Notes under the pieces: model-generated | Database searches by the model: none | What the model was told of the DNA's origin: nothing | The model's input: the letters and a program-made list of their open reading frames with translations, nothing else | From: Linnemannia hyalina | Taxonomy: Eukaryota > Mortierellomycota > Mortierellomycetes > Mortierellales > Mortierellaceae | Assembly: GCA_019671135.1 (NCBI GenBank) | Contig: JAHRHY010000002.1 | Span: 248,001 to 312,000 of the forward strand | DNA length: 64,000 nt | Reading direction: 5' to 3' | Part shown: piece by piece, positions 37,034 through 48,763 of the stretch | Layout of the letters: every line of letters starts with the position of its first letter | Position numbering within the stretch: the stretch's first letter is position 1 | Made by a program: the position numbers and the translations under genes

Positions 37034-37325
37034 GAGATGGACAGATGTGAACAATGTGTATAAATGATAACTGATCTTTTTACTTGACCTCTTTTCTGTC
37101 CCTGACTATTTCCATCAACTAGTGCCCTCGGAGCATGCTTGTGCTGCTGTCTCGACGTAAGTTTCTTCTTCGTGTTCTCTCTTCTCGCCCTGTTGTCACT
37201 CTTCGTGGCGTTGTTCTTTCATTCATCCACAAACACCCCGGCTCCCATTCTGATTTTAGCTATTTTTGAATTAACATTGGTCTCACTTATTTCCTTGATT
37301 CATAATCTTTTAGGGATGCTGCTAA
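35345..37325 (+). CDS. CYSTM (cysteine-rich transmembrane module) small protein, GYP/Q-rich
   Basis: CYSTM proteins are tail-anchored stress-tolerance peptides (family knowledge). Exons 35345-35561, 35671-35752, 37123-37156, 37314-37325 give 114 residues in phase. The N-terminal two thirds is Pro/Gln/Tyr/Gly-rich (repeated QPGYPQ, AYGQP). The C-terminus is CMGCALGACLCCCLDGCC, the cysteine-rich anchor that defines the family. Intron 2 is 1370 nt, very large for such a short gene; without it the protein would stop at MCMGW and lose the anchor. The intron holds CAA and GA microsatellites and a T-run. Divergent from the YeiH-like gene. Confidence 0.75.
36033..36062 (+). repeat. (CAA)10 microsatellite
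   Basis: Ten perfect CAA units inside the 1.37 kb intron of the CYSTM gene. Confidence 0.95.
36995..37028 (+). repeat. (GA)17 microsatellite
   Basis: Seventeen perfect GA units near the 3' end of the same large intron, about 95 bases before its acceptor. Confidence 0.95.
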
Positions 37326-38852
37326 ACAAGAAGCAAACAGGATTATCAAGCAACAACAGCAACACCAACTTGGCTACCCATCTTTCTCCGCTTTCCCCAG
37401 GCCCTGCCATCTGCACGGATAAAACGGATCATTCTTTTCAATGCTTCCGGAAGAGCCGGCAAAAACCAGGGTCTCTCTTCCTTTGATATCTATTACTTAC
37501 CACTATTACTCGTATTGCCCCATCCCAATAAACCTATTCAACACCCATGAATGGTCCACGTGGACAAAAACAGGTACCTTTCGGTGACCCATGCTCTCGC
37601 TGAACCCTCTCTCGGCATTCAATTGATCCTGTTCGAGGGTTCTTCTAGCTGGATTGATGTCATAGTACTCCACAGCTGTTTCCCTTTTTTCCCTTCGATC
37701 CTTTCTTTTTTTGACAGTTGAGGTCAGCTGGACATTTCCTTTATCATCCTTGTTGATCCATTCATCTTCATCTTCATCTTTCTGATGGGAGAGGAAGAAC
37801 GATGATACGAATTGCGTGCCTGAGAGTCAAGGGGTGAGAGACTGATTGGGCTGAAGCCAAGACTATTCCAGTGGGCAGCTGGGCGGAGAGGAGAGGAATG
37901 AAAAAAGGTATAGTGCGTGTGTTAATGAAAAGGGATGTCTGGCCCACGTTTTTTGAGGGTGCCTTAAAATTAGCCCTCCAAGTAAAAGTCGAGGAATGCT
38001 GATCTGTTTTACTTTGATGGAGGGATAACAAAACGACCAATACTGGCGATAGAAGGAGACGTGGGCCATACGAGTTTGAGTTCTAGGCTTTGCTTAGGAG
38101 ACGCGTGCGTGCTCAAAGGAAAATAGGTGAACTACTTGTATGTGATTTTGACTTAACCACAGCAGGTTGTTGTTAATTGAGTGTTTTGTATCCATGGTAA
38201 TGGTCGACTGTTTGTCGCTGTGTAACGAGTGTTCATTACCAGCCAGCCACAACGAGAAAGGGAGGAGGAGAGGACAAGACATGCTCTCTGCCTTTCAGTC
38301 TGTCTCTCGGTTGAGTGACGAGTCAAAGGAGGGTCCACGCGGTTCCCTGATTTCATTCCCAGAGACAGAAAGAGAGCCATTACTTAGCTTCTCTTTGAAG
38401 GTGTTGGTTGTGAGGTTAAGGTGCGTAGCTTACTTTTGTGTGCCTGAGAATGAGTGGGTCTATGTGAGTGTGCGAGTGTCCATTCTCCTCCATACATGTG
38501 CTCCCACATCCATCCTCCTGTTCCTTCTCCCAGTCGGTCAGTCACCCGCCCTTCCCTTGCTGCTTGCTGTTGTCCGTAACCACAACAAACCCTTTTTTAC
38601 TCCTCTCTCAACTGCTCACAGCTGTTTATTAGTGTCCTTTCTTTCCTTCACTTTTCATAATCATCATCATCATCAGCACCCTCCTTCCTTTGCATCCATC
38701 CTCCTCCTCCATACCCTCCTTCCCCTTTACATCCTTTTATTTGTAACCCTTCGTAGTGTCTGTGTGGGCTATCAACACAGAGTCCACGACCATCCATCAT
38801 TCATTTCATCCTCGCACCCATCTCAACCTCTTCGCAATCCAAAACAACGACC
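37326..38852. other. Intergenic region between CYSTM and kelch genes
   Basis: CYSTM 3' region followed by the kelch promoter and leader; pyrimidine-rich from about 38480. Open frames on both strands are short and compositionally biased. I see no gene. Confidence 0.5.
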
Positions 38853-39054
38853 ATGGAGGACACGCCGCCGACCAGCCCCACCTCGCCCATCGCTACTTAC
38901 CAGGCACTTCCGTCCTATGTCCACCAACAGCAACAGCAGCATCAGAGGTATTGATATATATTCACTCAACAACCGAAGCAACACCTTATGGCACCCTATG
39001 CTCTCACGTTCAGGACAAAGTCAATGAGAAGCATAACTGTGTCTTCGTTCATTG

Positions 39055-39099
<45 letters not shown>

Positions 39100-42047
39100 C
39101 GGGTCCCGCCCCACCCCGTCCTGTTGTTTCTGCCCTGAGTCCTGTTGTTTCTGCACTGAGTCCTTTTTTTTCCTTTTGTACTTTCTCCACCCACTAACAA
39201 GATAACCCTGTTTCGAAAAAATAAGCGAGCGAACGGACAGTGGATTTCTTGAACGGTCGGTTGGGAGACACAGGAAGTCAAGAGCAGAGGTAGAAAGAAA
39301 GGAGCAGTAACGGTTCAAGGAGTGAACCTTTAGCCCCAACTCTCACGCCCTTTGAGTGGAGTGGGGTCCTTTCTCCTTTTGTCCACTTTTTTTTTACCCC
39401 CGACAGAAGAACAGAAAGTGAGCAAAAATAAAGGTCCAACGCCAGGACAACAGGACGCACCAGTAGCAGAAGGGGAGAGAGACCCCTTACACACTCATTC
39501 GTCCTTTACTCCCAAACGGCCTATGGTCAATGGAACCGTCTAAAGAGAAAAGTACCGAAGAAAAGGAAGGCGAGGAAGAAGAAGGAAGAATAGGGGCAAA
39601 ACGATGAAGTCAACTTGATCACTCGACCACAACGGCCTTTTCATCATCTCATTCTTCTCCCTCTTCATACTATTCTCCGCGTTTAATCTACTTCGACCCC
39701 TTCGTTCCTGTCACTAACGAACCCTCACTTTCCTCACTTACAACAAAAAAGGTCAAGGGTGCACTCGCCTCCACCGCCCAGCAAGAGCCCTAACACCAGC
39801 CGCGCGTTCGGACATTCGACCTCAGGAAACTCTTCCTATATCGCCAAACACTCGTCGTCACAGTCATCCTCCGCCGCTGCCCCTGGCGCAGACACAAGTA
39901 TCAACAGCATCAGCAGCACCCACAGCTACAGCAGTCTCAACTCAAGCACTCAGGGATACAGCAACAACGTCATCCGGGAGGGCACCAGCATCGTCAGCAA
40001 CAGCATCCTCAACAATACCATCAACCAGTCCATCGCTAACAGCTCCACAGGAGGAGGATTGAACAGCAACGACAGCTTCTTTGCCGTCAAACAGAGCAAT
40101 ATTTCGCGTGGAATCTCAACCAACCTCTTGACAACTAGTCCTAGAGCATCTCCCACCACCGCCGCCACCGCCCAACAACATCAGCAGCAGGACAGAGCGC
40201 CCAGCACCAACACGTCTCCCTCAACTTCCGGATCCATTACTCGTCCTCCCATGTCTTCTCAAAGACCCCGCGACAACATTAGCAGCAAGATTACTGGACA
40301 TATCCCTTCGTTGGCCAACACTTCATTCTCTTCGGCTGAGTTTTCCGACGGCTCAATGACTTCTGGATCCATTGTTCAGAGTGTTACCCCAGTGCCATTG
40401 ACGGCAGCACCCTCACAGGAACCCTCACCGGATCAAGGATCCGTCTCGTCAGTCAACCTGTCTGCCGCCAAAGGAACGACATTAGAGACGACAGCTCTCG
40501 TCACGGGAGCTGGAAACATTACCAAGTCTGCTCCATCTGGCTCGGACCAACACACCACCGCTGTTGCTGTATCTTCAGCGTCCGCTCAACCAAGCCAACA
40601 ACGGTCGCAGCAGAACAACCAAAGCAGCTCCAGCAGTCATCATGCAACACATGGACACGATCGCAGTCATGGACGCCAAACTGAATCAACATCCTCGTCC
40701 AACAAGCACCGAACAAGGACGGAAAGTACCAAGGACGTCCCACGACCTAGTGCAACTGTTTCGCCCGCGCCCATTCCAGCCATGCACTGGACTCGTGCCA
40801 AGGTCCATGGGCAGATTCCACCCAAGGATCTCCGCGCTCAGACTGTCAACCTTGTTGGAGAATCTGTCTATGTCTTTGGAGGATGCGACCCCAAAAACTG
40901 CTTCAATACCCTGTACATTTTTGATGCAGGTAAGCATTTCTTTCTTTGGTTGGAGTGCGAAAAAGACGCGGTGGTTTTCCTTGGTTACTAGATCAGGATC
41001 TCATCTTTTCTGGTTTAAATTGCACTTTCTCCTTCCATATTAGATACCATGCACTGGTCGCAACCAAAGACATATGGATCTATTCCTCCACCTTGTCGCG
41101 CTCACTCTTCTACTCTTGTTGACAACAAGCGCCTCTATGTGTTTGGCGGTGGCGATGGACCTCAGTACTTTAACGAGCTCTATATGCTCGACACAGGTAA
41201 AACTTCACGGCACAATATGATCAATTGACTTGTTCAGATGAAGAAAACTATGGCGTTGACATATTCCACCTTGCCCTACAATGGATAGATACCCTGACGT
41301 GGACAAACCCACAGACAACTGGCAAGCGACCCCGCCGTCGCCGTGCTCATACGACCTGCGTCTATAACAATTGCATCTATGTCTTTGGAGGCGGCGACGG
41401 AGTTCAGGCATTGAACGACACATATCAGCTGAACCTTGCAGACATGCACTGGACGGAACTGAAGACAACTGGTACGATCCCCATTTCCAGAGGCTACCAT
41501 ACCAGCAACTTGATCAAGAACCATTTTATCGTGTATGGAGGAAGTGACGGACACGAGTGCTTCTCTGATGTGCACGTCCTTGACCTTGGTAAGTTCACCT
41601 TGCCTTTGTGTATGGTTGATGAAATATTTGTCATCACATGTTACCGGAAGACTGATATTCGTTGCACATGTTGTTGTTTTTTTATTCATGATAGAAACGA
41701 AGGAGTGGACAAAAATTGATATTAACAGGCCACTGCCAAGGCTATCACATACGGCGACACAAGTCGGATCTTACCTGTTTGTGATTGGAGGACATGATGG
41801 AAGCCGGTACTCGTGCGACGTGATGATGCTCAATTTGGTGACATGGTCATGGGAGACACGCAAGGTGTACGGCATCCCTCCCGCAGGACGAGGATACCAC
41901 GCGTCGCTCCTGTACGACTCGCGGCTGTTCATGTTTGGTGGATACGATGGCCAAACTGTGTTTGACGACATTTACATCCTGGACCTGAGCACTTGCGCGT
42001 ACTTGCCCCAAATCACCGACTTTCAAGTACTGAAGGATGGGCTGTGA
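38853..42047 (+). CDS. Kelch-repeat beta-propeller protein with Ser/Gln-rich N-terminus
   Basis: Exons 38853-38947, 39752-40929, 41044-41196, 41289-41588, 41695-42047 join to 692 residues. The first ~370 residues are disordered (Ser/Thr/Gln/Asn-rich). The rest holds six kelch units, each with the GG and xLY/xVxxLD pattern: VYVFGGCDP, LYVFGGGDGPQ, IYVFGGGDGVQ, FIVYGGSDGHE, LFVIGGHDGSR, LFMFGGYDGQT. Six blades would close a propeller used for protein binding. There is no BTB, F-box or catalytic domain, so a scaffold role (as in Tea1/Kel-type polarity proteins) is plausible but inferred. Three kelch introns sit at the same place in their repeat, after the D-x-G of the blade end, in phase 1, pointing to blade duplication with introns. 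Intron 1 (804 nt) has a 41-base T-run. Confidence 0.88.
39059..39099 (+). repeat. Poly(T) tract, 41 bases
   Basis: Uninterrupted T-run inside intron 1 of the kelch gene. It is the longest homopolymer in the window and its length may be an assembly estimate. Confidence 0.9.
39118..39159 (+). repeat. 21-nt tandem duplication in kelch intron 1
   Basis: Two adjacent 21-base units (39118-39138 and 39139-39159) that differ at one base. Located just after the poly(T) tract. Confidence 0.85.
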
Positions 42048-43198
42048 TGGGAGTTATCAATGGACTTTTTGGAATGGACCAACGATCCACCTTTGTTGGT
42101 CTAACTGAAAATGTCCCCGTTGCTGGTTGTTTGGTTGCTTCGTTCTAGATCGTGGGGACGCAACAATAACTCTTTGGAGTGCGACGAGATTAATAGGTCA
42201 GCCCAACACAATTAAAAAGTACAATTGACCGTCAAACACAACAGCCCTCTTGCATTTAATTCAAGCAGGGATCGAGAGCGTAAAGAGAAAACGAATGAAC
42301 GACAGAAAAAGGGTGAGGTCTCCATTCATTGCTGAGCCCATTAGTCATTTTTTGCCACCATGTGTTCTGTTCAAGAGAATTCATATGTCCGAGTTCGATA
42401 CTCCTTGTTGCAGGATGAAGGATTTACCTTCTTTAATGTGGTCAATCTTTCCATGCCATTCGCATTGAGCCCTTTTCGTTGTGGTTGCAGAGGATGGTTT
42501 ACTTGAGCTATTTGCAGGTACTCAGCCACGATACAAGATGATGCCCGCATGGTCTTCCTTTCTCTCTCTCGTTATTGAAAATAAATGGCGTAGAAGGGCG
42601 TACTTGTTTGAGTATGTGTCCTGAATGTGTGGCCTGGCGTTAGTTGAGAGCAGTGCTAATTGTTGCATGTGTGTGAGCCATACTCTCCTGGTCAACTTTT
42701 CTTTCAACCTTTTATTTTTTCTTACTTTTTTCCTTTTCCTTTCCTCCATTCTTTCAACTTTTCACACAACTGCATTTACCCTTTCTCCCTTGGTTTTTTT
42801 TCTGCAGTTCGTCAACCAACCAAGTCAACTCAACTCAACTCAACTCAACCCCTTCACGAAATTCCACTCTCTCCTTGAACGATCAGTCAGGGCAACATCA
42901 AACAACGGACTCGACAAGCTTTTGCAACTCTCCTTGGAAAACACTGAACGACGCAGGTTGAACCACTTTCAACTCACCCACACGACGATACCAGCAGCAA
43001 CTGCAAACGACCCTCTCCTTCTCTCTCTGCTCCTCCTCTTCCTCCTCCTCTGTCTCTTCTTCCTCCGCCGGCGCCGCTCTTCTCAACTACAGCACACATA
43101 CCTCGGCTAACCGTTCACACATCAGCGCCACAACCCAACAATAACAACAGCCGAGCTTTCGACAGAAGGGGAGTGAAGAAAAAAAAAAAAAAAACGTC
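42048..43198. other. Kelch 3' region and YANK kinase promoter/leader
   Basis: No supported gene. Pyrimidine-rich from 42690. Contains five TCAAC units (42825-42849). It ends in an A-rich run right before the kinase ATG. Confidence 0.5.
42825..42849 (+). repeat. (TCAAC)5 pentamer repeat
   Basis: Five perfect TCAAC units in the leader upstream of the YANK-type kinase. Confidence 0.9.
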
Positions 43199-46100
43199 AT
43201 GGGAAACGGCAACAGTCGGGAGCTTGAGGACAACTTCGACAATGAAGGCAAGCAAGGATGATGTCTTTTTTTTTTGCAGCTACCTTGTTTCGAATGAAAG
43301 AAGAAAAAAAAAGTGCTGGCAAGAACATGGTGGGGCTGATGCCTTTTTTTTTTTTTTTTCTCTTTTTTTTCTCTTTTTTTTTTTTGGATGAATTGAATAA
43401 TAGTCAACCTGTTCCAGTTCAAGCTGATGCGAATCATCGGCAAAGGATCATTTGGAAAGGTAAAGCTACAGAGGTTGAGAGTGGCGTGTTGGGAAGTGGG
43501 ACATGAGAAACCTCAGGAACAGGATACAAGTTCAGTTAGTCGGGGTCTCACATTACGGTGACACCCACTCGTTGTTGTGAAGAGATGATGAAGGGCCGAT
43601 GGAAGAAGTCTGGAGGAAGTAATAGAATGAAGGTGTTCATCAGTGTCGACATACTCTTTCGCCTCTCAGGACTACGGGATAACAAAAGGAAGAAGGGAGG
43701 AGAAGCGTTATACCTTTGGTGTTTGTTGAACAGCGAAAAAGTGGTACGAAAGGGAACGAAAGTGAGTTTTTTGTGGCAATGATTTGTGGCTAACACTGTC
43801 AGTTACAACCACAACAACAACAACAGACCTCTACTGCTGTGCTTCAATTGATGGAGGGGTTGAGGACGAAGGCGATGATGATCTATCATGGACAAACATC
43901 GGGCATCGTTCAGTCACCAACAGGGCAGGAAGGCAATTTGTTGGGGAACAACAACCACCAACAACCACAAAGAAGGACACGGACTGCAGGAGAGCAAAAA
44001 GAAGAAACGTTTCTAACCTGAACCACTCCTCCCCATTTGCTCCTTTGAAACCAACAAAAAAATAATAATCAAATATTAAATAATTAGGTCCGCATGGTCG
44101 AACGGCGTGAAACAGGAACAGTGTACGCACTCAAGTACATCTCCAAGGCTCAAGTCATCAAAATGGAGGCCGTCAGGAACATTTTGAGAGAGCGGCAGAT
44201 CTTAGAGTCGCTTGATCATGCCTTCATGGTCAACATGAGGTTTGCCTTCCAGGATGACGAGTATATGTACATGTGTATGGATCTCATGTAAGTACATACC
44301 TCTTGTTTCTTGGTTATTCGTTGCGGTTGTAGCCAGGAAGTGGGCCGGTTGTTAACTCACATTTCACGATCAATTTTTTTTTCACCGCATATTGCTAAAT
44401 AGGATGGGGGGAGATTTGAGGTTTCATATGAACAGGAGGGCGTTCGGCGAGGATGTGGTTCGGTTCTGGATCGCAGAGCTATGTTCGGCTGTCAACCATC
44501 TTCATTCGCTCGGAATCGTCCATCGAGATATCAAACCCGACAATGTCCTGCTCGACGAAAAAGGACACGCCCATTTGACAGATTTCAACATTGGCTGCAA
44601 GCTGACCCCCGAAAAGCCCATTCTCACATCTCAATCAGGGACGGTCGCTTATATGGCACCCGAGGTCTTCAAGAGCGCTGGTTATGGCACAAGTGTGGAT
44701 TGGTGGGCGGTCGGGATTCTGTTCTACGAATGTATTTACAACAAGCGACCTTTCCAGAATGAAAACATTCCCGAGCTCCGGCGAGCCATTGGAAATCAGA
44801 CAATCGATTATCCTCCTCAGAAGGGCGTTTCACAAGATTGCGTGGAGGTCATTCAAGGGGTAAATCTCAAACGCTTGTTCCTTTATTGTCTATTCAATGT
44901 AATTCTAGAAATGTCGGGTTGTATTGGTTCTAACTCTCAATTCTTCTTGATTGTTCTCGAAACGTAGTTTTTGACGCGGGATCCCAATGAGCGTCTAGGA
45001 ACTCGAGGTGGAATGAACGGTATCCGGCGGCAACCATTTTTCCAGATTGAAGCTTACAGGTGCAATATGAGACCTGAGCAGTGGTGGTACCTTCTCGAGA
45101 CAAAGCAGCTCACGCCAGTGTTCCAACCACCAGCGGAGGCGGCCAACTTTGATGCGACCTACGATCTGGAAGAGATGTTGCTGGAGGATGACCCACTCAC
45201 ATATCGATCGACAAGGAAGAGAGCACTTCGACTGCACAAGGAAAAGATGGACGCTATGAGAGCGGAGGAAGAGCGACAGAGGGCTGCACAGGAGGCGGCC
45301 GAACAAGCAGAGGCGGAGGCTCAGGCAGCTATGGAGGCCATGAACCGGGAACTGGAGAAGAGCATACGGAAGATCCGCGGAATGTCTTTGCCACCAGAAC
45401 CACGCCCAGTAACACCAACACCCACCCCCGCGGTCAGCAAGAAAAAGTCCAAACTTCTTTTCGGATCTGGTGGTGGCGATCAGGATGCTGCCCAACCGGT
45501 TGTCCAGATTCCACCACCACAACCTTCATCTAATTCTATGACGCAGGTGTCACTATCCTCGGAGAAGAGTCACACAGGTTCACAAGTTGCCCGGCAGACC
45601 CAATTTCAATCTATACCCCTGTCGCCCATCGACCCTACTGTTGGAGCACGCGAGCTACCACTGGTCCCTGTTCCCGCCATGCGGTTCCCTGTTTCGACCG
45701 TAGGTGGGGATCAATATCAGCCACCTCCACCTCCTCAGAACTTGAACCCGTTGGACCACCATCCTTCCTCCTACTACCACCGTCCTTCCTCTCCCTTTTC
45801 GAAACCAGTCGTAACCACCGCTGCTGTCACGAAGCCAGGTTTCGGAAACGGATACACCCATACTACCACAGGACCAGGAGCGGGACCAGGAGCAGGAGGT
45901 GGAGGAGGTGCAACAGCGCCCGGTGTCACCGCTGTATATTTTCCCAAATCGACATTAATTCCAAAGTTTGGCGACGGTGGAGATGCCTACGATCATGACC
46001 CTACAACAGGAGAGTCTGGGGCTTTGGCACCGTCGCCGTTGGCACCTCCTGCAGCGATTAGTCGGGGGTCGTCTTACGAGCGCGAGGCACAACTGCATCA

Positions 46101-46506
46101 ATACTCTTTCCAGGCAGCAGCTGTGCCACAGCAAGCGATTTCGTCCCCTGTTATCATACCGACACCGCTAGAACACACCATCTCGCGGCATAAGCACATC
46201 CCTACACAGCAGGCACAACAACCTTTACTACGACACAGGTCCTCACAACAACATCTACCACCCCGGCGGCCCACAACTCCAACACCCGTCAATATCGAAG
46301 CTGCGGCCGCGGCTATGGCAGCAGCAGTGGCGGCATCCAACATGACGGACGAGGAGAAGTTTGCGTACCAGATGGATATTATTGACAGAGAGTTCACGAC
46401 GTTTGACTATACGATCTTTGAGAGCTACCATGGGCTTGTGGATCCAGTTACGATGTCTGTGGGTGACCCGCCAGAGTGGGTGCGGAGTCGCGATTCGTGC
46501 AATTGA
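43199..46506 (+). CDS. AGC-group protein kinase, YANK/STK32 family, probably N-myristoylated
   Basis: Exons 43199-43247, 43404-43459, 44088-44287, 44403-44859, 44968-46506 join to 766 residues. It begins MGNGNSRE, a myristoylation-type start as in animal STK32. Kinase about 20-320: GKGSFGK loop (29-35), catalytic Lys in YALKY, HRDIKPDN (about 141-148), and DFN instead of DFG (DFNIG, about 162), a YANK hallmark. SGTVAYMAPEV and the post-kinase DLEEMLLED segment also fit. About 400 disordered residues follow, with an Ala/Glu/Gln coiled coil and Pro/Gln tracts, ending in a conserved-looking block (FTTFDYTIFE). Animal STK32 is about 400 residues, so the tail is fungal-specific. Intron 1 has a GC donor; intron 2 is 628 nt. 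Confidence 0.92.
43248..43403 (+). other. GC-AG intron of the YANK kinase gene
   Basis: The donor reads GAAG|GCAAGC and the acceptor AATAG. This junction gives phase-correct joining of the myristoylated N-terminus to VNLFQFKLMRIIGKGSFGK, which aligns with the start of animal STK32. No GT donor in the area keeps that frame. Confidence 0.7.
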
Positions 46507-46648
46507 GGAATCAGTAGTCACGTGTTTTGCGGCTGGTAATAAATACGAGCACGTTTTCTTTCTGTATGCGCAATTTTTTTTTTCTCTCTTTTACCTTCTT
46601 TGCAAACCCACGCACACACACACGTACAAAAGGACCCCCCCATTCCAC

Positions 46649-48763
46649 ATGAACAATCATCAAGACACCGCCAAGGATGTCCCCGACCTGGGCGAAGCAA
46701 CAGGATCCACCTCCGGCCCCAACGCCGACCACATCGAGCCTGACGCGAAACCCACCACCGAAAAAGGCCCCACAAAACGCGCAACACTCACGGAATCGCA
46801 GAAATACGCCGTCTGCGCATACATGCAAGACCAGTACACCACCCATTCTACCCACCTCACCAACAAAGCCGTCGTCCAATACATCGAATCCCATTACGGT
46901 CTCAAGGTGAATGAATCTACGGTGTCGAGGTTGAGGGCACAGTCGACGACGAGGTTGGCGCAGGGGGTTACTAACCCGGCGTTGAAGCGGCATAGGGCGG
47001 TTATGTTCCCCGAGTTGGAGGCCAAGTTGGTCGAGTTTGTCAAGGGGGTTGGACAGGGGCAGAGACAGAGGCAGGGGCAACAGCACGGCGGAGGAGTAGA
47101 AAACGAGGGGCAGGAAGGTGGAGGAGGAGGGGGGTTGCCGGATTCAGTGATTTTGGCGAAGGCGAAGGAGTTGGGGAGGGAGTTGGGGGTTGATCAAGAG
47201 GCGTTGAGGTTCTCGGATGGGTGGCTGTTCAAGTTCAAGTTGCGCCATGGTATGAGACCTGCCTCTGGAACGACGACGACAACGGCGTCTTCTAATTCTC
47301 TTTCGACGGCAGGAGCAGGGACGGCGGTATCAGGGGCAGGAGCGATTGTGGGAGGTTCAGGAACAGGAACAGGGTTTTCTCCGCGTGCGCCTGTAGTGGT
47401 GCCAACAGTGGCAGTGGCGTCAGGATCTGCTATTCCAGAACCACAGCAACAGCAGGAACAAGGGCAGGAGCAGAAGCCGGCGAGGGCGACGCGGTCAAAG
47501 GCCAAGAAACAGCGCATCGATGATGCTTCAGAGAGCAGCCTGGGCGGGACTTCTGGTAATGTCGAGGGTTTGGATATTGGGGGCATCAACATCGAGGAGG
47601 CCGCACCAGTAGCAGTATCAACAACCAAGGCCCGGAGGAAAAGCACTCGAAAAGGAACAGGAGCTCTTGTGGAAGATACGACGACAGCAGTGGCGGTGGA
47701 GGATCATACAGAAGTAGTGTCTGCTCGTGGTCGTCGTAAGGCAGGAGCTTCATCACGGCACAGGGATTCATTATCGACTTCCAATGAGCAGCACCAGCAG
47801 CAGGAGTTGTTGGATATGGGTCTGGACATGGATTTGGATTCGCATATGGGGATTGAACCAGATTTGGATGTTGATGAGGCCAGTATGGAGCAGCACTTGT
47901 CTGCAGCAGCGGCGGTTCGACAACATCATCAACAACTTATGCATTCTGCCAGTGGTTCTGCATCTGGAGGAAGTTCTGACGCGGTCTCTTGTCCGGTCAT
48001 GCAGATGGAGATACTGTCCAAGGTCTATGGAACTGGATCCTCGATAGCTATAACGCCTGTGGAGCAGCATCAGCAGGAGCAGCTTCAGCGACAACAGCAG
48101 CAAACGCGGCAGCGGATGACACGCCAGCAGCAACAGCAGCAACAACAACAACAGCAGCAGACTGCAAATGACTTGATGGCGGGTCTTACATTCAACAATA
48201 TGAGCAAGAATCACAAGTCGGCCGTGCCTGCTCACAACACTGGTGGAATAGATACTGCAGGACACTCCATCCAGGCGACGACCGCAACGGCAGGCAGTAT
48301 GTCTATGGGCGCCGCCATGTCGATGGCAGCTTCGACAGCAGTGCCAGCTGCACAATCCCCACTTGCCGGGTTGGGATTGACAGGAGCGACACCTGCAGTC
48401 GGCGTTATCGGATCTCCTCCCACCGCCCCTCATCAACATCAGCACCTCCAACACCTCCAACAACAACAACAGGCGCAGACACAGGGACACCCAGTCCGGA
48501 TCCCTCCACCCAAGACGGCGTCCAGGGCAGCACTGTCGTTGAGTATCGTCGACCCGGTTGCGGCGGCGTTCCAGCCTGATCCGACGATTGATTTTGATGA
48601 AGCGTCGCAGTGTGTGTACACGTTGAGACTTTTCATGCAGCAGCAAAGTTTTAGCAGGAACCAAGTCGATCAGCTGCATGCGATTTATTTGACCCTGGAT
48701 TTAAAGCGCAAGGAGAGGGCCCAACAGCAACAGCAACAGCAACAGCAGCAGATGAAGGAGTAA
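46649..48763 (+). CDS. CENP-B-type HTH DNA-binding protein, possibly transposase-derived
   Basis: Single exon, 704 residues from ATG 46649 (the frame is open further upstream, but this ATG follows an untranslated-looking leader). Residues about 45-95 form a psq/CENP-B-like helix-turn-helix (ESQKYAVCAYMQDQ ... VVQYIESHYGLKVNESTVSRLRA). Residues about 120-205 form a second HTH_CENPB-like part (FPELEAKLVEFVK ... LGVDQEALRFSDGWLFKFKLRHG). The remainder is Gln/Ala/Gly-rich low complexity with polyQ and lacks any DDE transposase core. Two readings: a domesticated pogo/Tigger-type DNA-binding protein, or a transposase N-terminus carried by a regulator. Directly downstream of the YANK kinase, 142 bases. 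Confidence 0.75.
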   Translation: MNNHQDTAKDVPDLGEATGSTSGPNADHIEPDAKPTTEKGPTKRATLTESQKYAVCAYMQDQYTTHSTHLTNKAVVQYIESHYGLKVNESTVSRLRAQSTTRLAQGVTNPALKRHRAVMFPELEAKLVEFVKGVGQGQRQRQGQQHGGGVENEGQEGGGGGGLPDSVILAKAKELGRELGVDQEALRFSDGWLFKFKLRHGMRPASGTTTTTASSNSLSTAGAGTAVSGAGAIVGGSGTGTGFSPRAPVVVPTVAVASGSAIPEPQQQQEQGQEQKPARATRSKAKKQRIDDASESSLGGTSGNVEGLDIGGINIEEAAPVAVSTTKARRKSTRKGTGALVEDTTTAVAVEDHTEVVSARGRRKAGASSRHRDSLSTSNEQHQQQELLDMGLDMDLDSHMGIEPDLDVDEASMEQHLSAAAAVRQHHQQLMHSASGSASGGSSDAVSCPVMQMEILSKVYGTGSSIAITPVEQHQQEQLQRQQQQTRQRMTRQQQQQQQQQQQQTANDLMAGLTFNNMSKNHKSAVPAHNTGGIDTAGHSIQATTATAGSMSMGAAMSMAASTAVPAAQSPLAGLGLTGATPAVGVIGSPPTAPHQHQHLQHLQQQQQAQTQGHPVRIPPPKTASRAALSLSIVDPVAAAFQPDPTIDFDEASQCVYTLRLFMQQQSFSRNQVDQLHAIYLTLDLKRKERAQQQQQQQQQQMKE

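Noticed and set aside
47771..48679. 302-codon minus-strand open frame opposite the CENP-B-type gene
   Set aside because: Its Arg/Leu/Cys-rich composition and polyL tract are the reverse of the CAG/CAA repeats of the real gene.
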